NCBI GenBank assembly: GCA_018365815.1
Contig: JAGZJH010000047.1
Span: 1 to 12,413, forward strand
Direction: 5' to 3'
Length of the DNA stretch: 12,413 nucleotides
Source of the DNA: Erysipelotrichaceae bacterium
Lineage (GTDB): Bacteria; Bacillota_I; Bacilli_A; Erysipelotrichales; Coprobacillaceae
Shown here: piece after piece, positions 6,543 through 12,413 of the stretch
Position numbering within the stretch: the first letter of the stretch is position 1
Layout of the letters: each line of letters begins with the position of its first letter
Translations under genes and position numbers: made by a program
Notes under the pieces: model-generated
Told to the model about the DNA's origin: nothing
The model's input: the letters and a program-made list of their open reading frames with translations, nothing else
The model's database searches: none

Positions 6543-7382
6543 ATGACTGAAGTTTTAAAAAATAAAGGAACTATTAATTATAGTTCGCAATGTGAAGATT
6601 TAGAAGTGACTTCAAATACAGTTGTGACTAGATTGGTTGAAAGATTTAAGTTATGTGCTTCAAAACAATCATTAAGTTGTGGTTTTCGTCCTAATGGATT
6701 AATCAGTTATGTAGTGCGTGTTGAAAATGTCGGTGAAGGGGCATTGCTCAATCCACAAATAGTTGATTATTTAGGAAATAATAATTATTTGACTTTTGAA
6801 CCTAATAGTCTTGAAGTTTATTTAAATGGTCAAAAGATTGATGCACAGTTACGCATTGAAAATTATTGTTTAGTAGTTTTAGTGTGTACTCAGTTTAAAT
6901 CCGGAGATTTACTTGAAGTTTTTTATCAAGCAAGAGTTGATCGTGATATTCCTAATAGTGTAGAAACGATTACAAATAAAGTAAGAGCATTTGCTTGTAC
7001 TGATTTTTCGCCAAGTCGTTTAATTGAAGCTGCTACAGTAAGTGTAAGTGTTAATCGTGATCGCTATGCTTTATTAGAAGTTGTCAAGGAAGCAAATCGC
7101 TGTGATGTGGGATTGGCAGAAGAATTGGTTTATACGTTTACTTTAAAAAATATAGGCAATATCGAAGCAACAAGGATTGTGTTGGAGGATTGTTTACCAA
7201 AGAGATTTTGTATTCAACGTATTACTTTGGTGACACCATCTTTAACGCATACGTTTAAACCTCATGAGTATCATTTGTGTTCAAAAACCAATACTTTAAC
7301 TTTACCAAGTGATTGTGGTTTTGAGATTGTCGTTTTACCAAATGAAACGGTGCGTATTGAAATTTGTGGTATTATTCGTTAA
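6543..7382 (+). CDS. DUF11-type conserved-repeat protein, Cys-rich, no signal peptide
   Basis: A 279-aa protein with two beta-sandwich repeats of the DUF11 (TIGR01451) kind: one at about 50-165 beginning NGLISYVVRVENVGEG, and one at about 190-279 beginning EELVYTFTLKNIGNIEATR. Each has the typical start '[LI]xYxxxxxNxG', and the N-terminal MTEVLKNKGTINYSS fits short DUF11 proteins of Firmicutes. There is no signal peptide, membrane helix or LPxTG anchor, and there are 12 Cys (for example 17, 38, 46, 109, 115, 217, 223, 246, 258, 275), so it appears cytoplasmic or is assembled into a structure such as a spore layer; that is inference only. I start at ATG 6543, which is preceded by AAGGAGGTG (6529-6536). 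A frame open from 6480 would place this strong site inside the coding sequence. It stands alone, followed by a terminator. Confidence 0.8.
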   Translation: MTEVLKNKGTINYSSQCEDLEVTSNTVVTRLVERFKLCASKQSLSCGFRPNGLISYVVRVENVGEGALLNPQIVDYLGNNNYLTFEPNSLEVYLNGQKIDAQLRIENYCLVVLVCTQFKSGDLLEVFYQARVDRDIPNSVETITNKVRAFACTDFSPSRLIEAATVSVSVNRDRYALLEVVKEANRCDVGLAEELVYTFTLKNIGNIEATRIVLEDCLPKRFCIQRITLVTPSLTHTFKPHEYHLCSKTNTLTLPSDCGFEIVVLPNETVRIEICGIIR

Positions 7383-7405
7383 AAATGTTTAATCTTTTAT
7401 AAGCT

Positions 7406-7454
7406 AAAAATGAACCTCCGTTATTTGGGTGCCAAATAACGAGGTTCATTTTTT
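7406..7454. terminator. Bidirectional rho-independent terminator
   Basis: A 22-bp stem with one bulged C and a 3-base GTG loop: AAAAATGAACCTC-C-GTTATTTGG (7406-7428) pairs with CCAAATAAC GAGGTTCATTTTT (7432-7453). A-rich and T-rich flanks make it active in both directions. It sits between the convergent DUF11 gene (ends 7382) and nadE (ends 7467). An outer 9-bp pair, AATGTTTAA (7384-7392) with TTAAACATT (7453-7461), could extend it. Confidence 0.9.
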
Positions 7455-7466
7455 AAACATTAGAGT

Positions 7467-9377
7467 TTAATCATTTAAATTTTCTAATTCATCTAACCAC
7501 ATTTGATAACTTGCATCACTAGGCATTCTTAAATCACCACGAGGAGAAAGGGCAACACTTCCTACTTTTGGACCATCTGGAATACAACTGCGTTTAAATT
7601 GTTGGGATATAAAACGACGGTAGAATGTTTTTAGCCATTTTAAAATAGTGGCATTATCAAATTGGTTTTTAAATGCGATTTTCGCAATACGATATACTTT
7701 TTCAGGTTCATAGCCAAAACGTACGACATGATATAAGAAGAAATCATGTAAATCGTAAGGGCCGACGATATCTTCTGTAATTTGAGTAATATTGTTTTCT
7801 AATGCCGGTAGTAATTCAGGGGATACCGGTGTATCTAAAATATCTTGAAGTAAAGTTTCTAAACGAGTATTAGCATATTGATGACTAACATAGTCGACTA
7901 GATAGCGCACAAGTGTTTTAGGAACAGAACTGTTAATTCCATACATTGACATATGATCCCCATTATAAGTTGACCACCCTAAAGCCACTTCTGATAAATC
8001 ACCTGTCCCTAATACAATTCCGCCAATTTGATTAGATAAATCCATTAACACTTGTGTTCTTTCACGTGCTTGACAGTTTTCATAAGTAACATCATGAACA
8101 TTAGGATCGTGTTGAATATCTTCAAAGTGTTTTAATACGGCGTCTTTAATATCAATAGTTAAAGAAGTGACGTTTAGTTCTTCCATAATTCCTAAAGCAT
8201 TGTTAAGTGTTCGTGAAGTTGTTCCAAAACAAGGCATTGTGATGGCATAAATATTTGTACTTGGTAAGTTGAGTTGTTTAAAAGTCATAGCCGCTACTAA
8301 TAAAGCTAAAGTGGAATCAAGTCCACCGGAAATGCCCACGACTAATTTAGTGGTATGCGTTGCCATTAAACGTTGTTTAAGTCCCATAATTTGAATGTTA
8401 AATACTTCTTCACAACGTTTTTGTCGATTATCTTTGTTGCTAGGGACAAATGGACGAGGATCATAATAACGTTCATTTTGAGTTTTGACTAAAGGCATTT
8501 CAAAATAAATTGTTTGATAGTTTTCAAGTGATGGATAAGTTGTCATTTTACGACGTTCGGCAATAAGTTTTTGACAATCAATCGTAGCATAAGTTATTCC
8601 GACATTAAAACATTTTGACTCATTTAAAATTGTTCCGTTTTCACTAATGATATTATGTCCGCTAAAGACAACATCAGTTGTCGATTCACCGACACCTGCA
8701 TTTGCATAAAGATAAGCAGTGATTGTTCTTGCAGATTGTGAATTGACTAATAAACGACGATAATCACTTTTTCCAGTTAATTCATTACTTGCAGAAGGAT
8801 TAGCGATAATAGTTGCCCCATTAATGGCTAAATCAACACTTGGGGGGTTAGGAACCCATAAATCTTCACAAATTTCAATTCCAATACGCATTGAAGACAT
8901 TTCGCTGTTTTCAAAAATCATTTGACTGCTAAAAGGGATTGGCTCATTATTATACATAATAATTGTATCAATATCCTTACCACTTTCAAAATGACGTCCT
9001 TCATAGAATTCATTATAAGTTGGAATATGTGTTTTAGGAACAAAACCTAAAAGTTGTCCGTTATAAATACAAGCAGCGACATTATACAGTTTATGATTAT
9101 AAGTTAACGGTAATCCCACAATGATCACCATTTGATAATCATTAGACGCTTCAACAATGCGATTTAATTGTTGCTTCGCTTCGTTTAATAAACGTTCTTG
9201 AAAAAATAAATCTTCACAAGTATATCCGGTAATACATAATTCTGGAAATGTAATGATTTTAGCTTGATTTAAATCAGCTTGTTTAATCATTTCAATAATT
9301 TGATCTGTATTTTTTTGACAATTTGCAATTGATGTATGGATAGAAGCGGTTGCTACTTTGATAAAACCATTTTTCAT
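7467..9377 (-). CDS. nadE: Glutamine-dependent NAD(+) synthetase
   Basis: A 636-aa two-domain enzyme that makes NAD+ from deamido-NAD+ and ATP, using ammonia released from glutamine; it is the last step of NAD synthesis in the cytoplasm. The N-terminal nitrilase-type glutaminase domain (about 1-290) has the full Glu-Lys-Cys triad: Glu 46 in FPELCITGY, Lys 115 in FVPKTHIP, Cys 170 in IGIEICEDLW. The C-terminal ATP-pyrophosphatase domain has the PP-loop SGGLDS (350-355) and the family motif LGTGDLSEVALGW followed by YNGDHMSMYG. The ATG at 9375-9377 has GGAGG (complement of 9385-9389) seven bases upstream. It is monocistronic, between a terminator and its own extended -10 promoter. No odd features. 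Confidence 0.97.
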   Translation of the reverse strand: MKNGFIKVATASIHTSIANCQKNTDQIIEMIKQADLNQAKIITFPELCITGYTCEDLFFQERLLNEAKQQLNRIVEASNDYQMVIIVGLPLTYNHKLYNVAACIYNGQLLGFVPKTHIPTYNEFYEGRHFESGKDIDTIIMYNNEPIPFSSQMIFENSEMSSMRIGIEICEDLWVPNPPSVDLAINGATIIANPSASNELTGKSDYRRLLVNSQSARTITAYLYANAGVGESTTDVVFSGHNIISENGTILNESKCFNVGITYATIDCQKLIAERRKMTTYPSLENYQTIYFEMPLVKTQNERYYDPRPFVPSNKDNRQKRCEEVFNIQIMGLKQRLMATHTTKLVVGISGGLDSTLALLVAAMTFKQLNLPSTNIYAITMPCFGTTSRTLNNALGIMEELNVTSLTIDIKDAVLKHFEDIQHDPNVHDVTYENCQARERTQVLMDLSNQIGGIVLGTGDLSEVALGWSTYNGDHMSMYGINSSVPKTLVRYLVDYVSHQYANTRLETLLQDILDTPVSPELLPALENNITQITEDIVGPYDLHDFFLYHVVRFGYEPEKVYRIAKIAFKNQFDNATILKWLKTFYRRFISQQFKRSCIPDGPKVGSVALSPRGDLRMPSDASYQMWLDELENLND

Positions 9378-9400
9378 CTTAAAACCTCCATTTCTATATT

Positions 9401-9409
9401 ATTATAGCA
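9401..9409 (-). promoter_or_regulatory. Extended -10 promoter of nadE
   Basis: The minus strand reads TGCTATAAT (complement of 9401-9409), a perfect extended -10 element, about 25 bases before the nadE start codon. No clear TTGACA is seen 16-18 bases upstream, which extended -10 promoters can do without. Transcription should begin near 9394, giving a very short leader with the ribosome binding site close to its 5' end. Confidence 0.6.
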
Positions 9410-9499
9410 AAGTTTTAATGATTTTAAATGTTTTCTTTAATATATCCTCACTTTAAAACACTTGTTTTTAAAATAAATGTACTTTATTATATACAAAAC

Positions 9500-9525
9500 A
9501 CTAAAAAAGATGATTATTTTTTAGT
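9500..9525. repeat. Short AT-rich inverted repeat in the nadE-carboxypeptidase intergenic region
   Basis: ACTAAAAAA (9500-9508) and TTTTTTAGT (9517-9525) form a perfect 9-bp inverted repeat around GATGATTA, in the 225-bp divergent gap 9378-9602. It could be an operator or chance in very AT-rich DNA. The rest of the gap shows a possible -10 box TATAAA (9564-9569) for the rightward gene without a clear -35, and no RNA gene or riboswitch that I recognise. Confidence 0.4.
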
Positions 9526-9602
9526 TAATTTAATAATATAGATAGGAAAAAATGCTTAAATAGTATAAAATACATATATCCAAGAAAAAAAGGGGGGATT
9601 GT

Positions 9603-11099
9603 ATGTCATATGATCAGTTAAATGATTATATTAATAAGAAAAAAGCAATAGAAGCGGCTTTAACGTTATTTATGATTGATAATGAAGAAGCACCTAAAAA
9701 TGCTTTAAACAACACTTCTAAAATAATGGGAGTATTATATGATGAGCATTTTAAAATTATTTTAAATCCAAAGGTTAAAAAAATTTTAACTTCTTTAGAT
9801 ATGGAAACTTTATCATTAGAACAAAAAACAACTGTGAAAATTTGGTTAAAAGAGATTAAACAAATTGAAAATATTACCAGTGAGGAATATTCTCAAAATG
9901 AAGAGTTGTTAATTAAGTCCAGACAAGCTTGGTTAGAGGCAAAGGAAAAAGAAGATTATAATATTTTTAAACCTTATTTAAAACAAGTGATTGATAATCA
10001 AAAACGTTTTACAATGTATCGCTATGAAGGTGAAGATAATTTATATGATGTTTTATTAAATGATTATGAAGAAGGCTACACAGTTAAAAAAGTTGATGAA
10101 TTTTTTGAACTTTTAAAAAGTGAAATAGTTCCTTTATTAAAAAAAGTACAAAATAGTCCTAAAAAAATTAATCGTGATTTTATATTTCAAACATATGATA
10201 TTGATAAGCAACGTCAGTTAAATCATGATATTGCTAAGTTATTAGGATTTGATTTTAATGCAGGGAAAATTTTTGAAACTGAACACCCTTATACAACAGA
10301 ACTTCATAATAAAGATGTTCGAATTTCCACACATTATTATTTAAACAATCTTGAAAGTGCTTTATATTCAACCATTCATGAAACCGGTCATGCTTTATAT
10401 GAACAAGGAATTAGAGACGACCTTTCTTTAACGTTATTAGGAGAAGGGACTTCAATGGGAATGCACGAATCACAATCTCGTTTTTATGAAAATGTGATAG
10501 GTCGAAGTCAAGGGTTTATTCAACTTGTGTATCCTATTATTCAGTCTTATTTTAAGGAACAACTTGAAGATGTTTCATGGCAAGAGTTTTATGAGGCAGT
10601 TAATCATGTTGAAGCGAGTTTAATTAGAACAGAGGCAGATGAATTAACTTATTCATTGCATATTTTGATCCGTTATGAAATTGAAAAAATGTTGTTTAAT
10701 GATGAAATTACGGTTGAAGAGTTACCTCAAATATGGAAGCAAAAGTATGAAGAATATTTAGGGGTGAGCCCTTTAAAAGATAGTGAAGGTGTGTTACAGG
10801 ATATACACTGGGCACAAGGTTCTTTTGGATATTTTTTCAGTTATGCTTTTGGAAGTGCATTAGCCAGTCAATTTGCTCATTATATTGAACAAGTTGTTGA
10901 TTTTAAAGAAACATTAACAGTTGAAAAGTTAGAAGAAATAAGAAATATTTTAAAAAATGGTATTCACCAACATGGTCGTTTATATAATACTAATGAGCTT
11001 TTAAAAATTATGTTACATGAGGAATTTGAACCGAAGTATTATATTGAATACTTGAAAAATAAATTTACTCAATTATATGGGTTAAGCTCTTGTAAATAA
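9603..11099 (+). CDS. M32-family metallocarboxypeptidase (carboxypeptidase Taq type)
   Basis: A 498-aa zinc carboxypeptidase of family M32, normal family length, that trims residues from the C-terminus of peptides in the cytoplasm. All five family motifs are present in order: DxRxT as DVRIST (238-243), HExxH as HETGH (259-263), HESQ (288-291, with Glu 289 as the third metal ligand), IRxxAD as IRTEAD (341-346) and GxxQDxHW as GVLQDIHW (396-403). The N-terminal helical part is less conserved. There is no signal peptide. The start follows an unusual G-rich site, AAAGGGGGG (about 9589-9597), five bases before ATG 9603; the next gene also has a run of Gs. It is probably the first gene of an operon with the two small genes downstream, since no terminator separates them. 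Confidence 0.93.
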   Translation: MSYDQLNDYINKKKAIEAALTLFMIDNEEAPKNALNNTSKIMGVLYDEHFKIILNPKVKKILTSLDMETLSLEQKTTVKIWLKEIKQIENITSEEYSQNEELLIKSRQAWLEAKEKEDYNIFKPYLKQVIDNQKRFTMYRYEGEDNLYDVLLNDYEEGYTVKKVDEFFELLKSEIVPLLKKVQNSPKKINRDFIFQTYDIDKQRQLNHDIAKLLGFDFNAGKIFETEHPYTTELHNKDVRISTHYYLNNLESALYSTIHETGHALYEQGIRDDLSLTLLGEGTSMGMHESQSRFYENVIGRSQGFIQLVYPIIQSYFKEQLEDVSWQEFYEAVNHVEASLIRTEADELTYSLHILIRYEIEKMLFNDEITVEELPQIWKQKYEEYLGVSPLKDSEGVLQDIHWAQGSFGYFFSYAFGSALASQFAHYIEQVVDFKETLTVEKLEEIRNILKNGIHQHGRLYNTNELLKIMLHEEFEPKYYIEYLKNKFTQLYGLSSCK

Positions 11100-11141
11100 C
11101 GAGTAAATAAGATAAGATTTAAAAAAAGGGGGAATTATGAA

Positions 11142-11537
11142 ATGAAACGTTATTATTATAAGTATAATGAAAAAGAAATGAATCAGTTAAAACAGGATTT
11201 ATCGTTCTATGCAGAGATTAAAGGATATGAATTTCAATGTGAAGAACAAGGGATTCGTTATGTATGTCAATTTAGAAAAAATAACCACGCTAATAAAGCT
11301 GTAACAGTTATTTTTAGACATAATATTTCTACTCGTTTAACCATTCAAATGGGGATCATTGATTGGATTAATGGACCTTTATTAGATGCGTTTTTCCCTG
11401 AACTTGAAAAGCCAATCTATGAAGTTACACCGGTTCCGTTACTAGATCATAAAGAACGTGAAATGCGTCATGATGTGAAGTTGTTGATTAAAATTAGATT
11501 AGGAAATTATTTTGATCATCGTGATCAAGTGAAGTAG
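11142..11537 (+). CDS. Unrecognised 131-aa protein
   Basis: A complete small gene, 42 bp after the carboxypeptidase with no terminator between, so probably cotranscribed. The first ATG (11137) ends at once (ATG AAA TGA); the ATG at 11142 has AAGGGGG (about 11126-11132) 9 bases upstream and opens the frame MKRYYYKYNEKEM. The protein is soluble-looking, with alternating charged and aromatic segments (an amphipathic N-terminal helix about 9-27, then strands about 29-75) and a basic C-terminus (KEREMRHDVKLLIKIRLGNY). No signal peptide, membrane segment or catalytic motif is evident. I do not recognise the family and assign no function. Confidence 0.75.
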   Translation: MKRYYYKYNEKEMNQLKQDLSFYAEIKGYEFQCEEQGIRYVCQFRKNNHANKAVTVIFRHNISTRLTIQMGIIDWINGPLLDAFFPELEKPIYEVTPVPLLDHKEREMRHDVKLLIKIRLGNYFDHRDQVK

Positions 11538-11570
11538 TATAAATTTTCTTAATAGAAAATGAGGTCTTTT

Positions 11571-11825
11571 ATGAAATATACAATTGAAACAGCCACAAAA
11601 ATTGCACATGAAATGTATGTTTATGAATCATCTGAAAAAGCCGATGAAAAGGAAATGGAGTATCCTTTTGATGGAGTGTGGCAAAGTATGTATGATGTTT
11701 GTCAATTAGTTAAGGCTGGAATTTTAGATGATGTTGAAATGGAAGAATATCTTGAAGCAAAACAGTTTTTAATTGATACGCAGTCTTTAACACACGATTA
11801 TCAAGATTTTGAAATGGATTTATAG
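11571..11825 (+). CDS. Unrecognised acidic 84-aa protein
   Basis: A small gene 33 bp after the 131-aa gene, the last of the operon before a terminator. I choose ATG 11571 because GAGGT (11561-11565) lies five bases before it; the in-frame ATG at 11559 has no site and would overlap this one. The protein begins MKYTIETATKIAHEMYVY. It is strongly acidic (EKADEKEMEY; DDVEMEEYLEAK; a DFEMDL tail) and looks all-helical without membrane segments. Such small acidic helical proteins can be partner proteins, but nothing in the sequence shows a role. It ends with TAG. Function unknown. Confidence 0.72.
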   Translation: MKYTIETATKIAHEMYVYESSEKADEKEMEYPFDGVWQSMYDVCQLVKAGILDDVEMEEYLEAKQFLIDTQSLTHDYQDFEMDL

Positions 11826-11826
11826 T

Positions 11827-11886
11827 AAAAAACTAGATCATCAATTCATTCTGTTAGTAGTAGAATGAGTTGAAATCTAGTTTTTT
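11827..11886. terminator. Bidirectional terminator after the carboxypeptidase operon
   Basis: AAAAAACTAGAT (11827-11838) pairs with ATCTAGTTTTTT (11875-11886). Inside it CAATTCATTCT (11842-11852) pairs with AGAATGAGTTG (11862-11872, one G-T wobble), with a small internal loop. It starts one base after the 84-aa stop codon. Its right edge overlaps the stop codon (11885-11887) of the leftward AgrB-like frame, so both convergent units end here. Confidence 0.85.
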
Positions 11887-12361
11887 ATTTTGCGTAGAAT
11901 AACATTTCGGCACAAAAAACGGCTTCAAAAATTGGTAAAAATACTACATCTATATTTTTAGTGGTAAAGTATAGAAACACATATATACTACATAAAAGAA
12001 TTTTTACTATAAAGTGATAATCATTTAAACAAACTTTAAAAATAATTATGATTAAAATAGGGGAAATAATAATCAGTAAAATATACACGTAATTGAAATT
12101 GTATAGTAAATTACTAATAATGAAAATAAATGTAGTTATTACAGTACATTTTTTTATCGTTTTAGCATGATAACCCCCTAAAAAAACTCTTAAAAGACAA
12201 AAATTTGGTATCACAGTTTGAGCAATACAATGAAAAATTCATGAGCAGAATACACAAAGGATTTGGGCAAACAACAAGAGACCAATGGTTTCAGTAATAA
12301 TGAAAAAAGAACTAATTTTATTAAAGTGATTAAGATAGAATTTACACAAAATTCTTGACAC
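11885..12361 (-). pseudogene. agrB: AgrB-like peptide-processing membrane protease, broken by an in-frame TGA
   Basis: The leftward frame contains RVFLGGYHAKTIKKC, the active-site block of AgrB (accessory gene regulator B): the catalytic His and Cys are seven residues apart, as in Staphylococcus AgrB His77/Cys84. AgrB cuts the AgrD precursor and helps export the cyclic autoinducing peptide. After this block come hydrophobic segments including LLIIISPILIIII, matching the later AgrB helices. The longest uninterrupted frame (109 codons from GTG 12214) lacks the N-terminal part. Reading further upstream in the same frame gives eight residues, a TGA (12239-12241), then 40 codons (12242-12361) including ITETIGLLLFAQILCVFC, which fits the expected N-terminal helix. 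So the gene is whole in frame but has a nonsense codon. GTG 12361 has no ribosome binding site, and about 158 codons in total is short of the usual 180-210. No agrD follows: the frame ends in the terminator. A functional short protein from GTG 12214 is unlikely. Confidence 0.7.
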
Positions 12362-12413
12362 TAGGAGGTGCGGACAATTTCTTGGACTTATTAATTAAGC
12401 TAAATTCAAGTTT

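Noticed and set aside
12239..12241. Reading the in-frame TGA of the AgrB-like gene as a sense codon (Trp recoding or selenocysteine)
   Set aside because: No intact gene in the window has an in-frame TGA and all their Trp codons are TGG. A low-GC genome with code 4 would show many TGA Trp codons. No gene here uses TGA as a stop either, but ten genes are too few to mean anything.
12364..12413. Rightward gene start after AGGAGGTG near the right edge
   Set aside because: The frame from GTG 12368 stops after eight codons. The other open frame starts with a TTG 13 bases away and runs off the window, which is too little to support.

Overview
The window looks like chromosomal DNA of a low-GC Gram-positive bacterium (Firmicutes/Bacillota; a gut Erysipelotrichia-like or clostridial lineage is my guess). 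The reasons are the strongly AT-rich base composition, nearly universal AGGAGG-type ribosome binding sites, compact gene packing, and the gene families present: a MarR-controlled heterodimeric ABC exporter, a GH1 phospho-beta-glucosidase, an M32 carboxypeptidase and a glutamine-dependent NAD synthetase. All ten intact genes stop with TAA or TAG and every visible Trp codon is TGG, so the standard bacterial code is assumed.

Layout. Positions 1-145 hold the edge of an IS3-family insertion sequence (N-terminus of OrfA, minus strand) preceded by a long hairpin that buries its ribosome binding site. From 183 to 4231, read leftward, is a three-gene operon: a MarR regulator, then two ABC half-transporters that together make an asymmetric (degenerate-site plus consensus-site) multidrug-type exporter. 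Its promoter (4263-4291) and a palindromic operator (4246-4261) are readable. A 17-bp perfect inverted repeat (4281-4325) covers the -35 region. Divergent from it is a GH1 6-phospho-beta-glucosidase (4479-5933). A bidirectional terminator separates this from a leftward RDD-family membrane protein (6003-6422). Divergent from that is a cysteine-rich DUF11-type repeat protein without a signal peptide (6543-7382). A second bidirectional terminator separates it from leftward nadE (7467-9377).

From 9603 to 11825, read rightward, is a probable operon of an M32 metallocarboxypeptidase followed by two small unrecognised genes (131 and 84 aa). A third bidirectional terminator (11827-11886) ends it. Beyond it, on the minus strand, lies an AgrB-type peptide-processing protease gene broken by an in-frame TGA, with no agrD visible: a decayed quorum-sensing locus.

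Most genes are ordinary housekeeping or transport functions. The points most worth a second look are the broken AgrB gene, the RBS-burying hairpin at the insertion sequence, the layered operator architecture in front of the MarR-ABC operon, the unanchored Cys-rich DUF11 protein, and the two unknown genes behind the carboxypeptidase. I did not find a convincing, previously undescribed multi-gene system.
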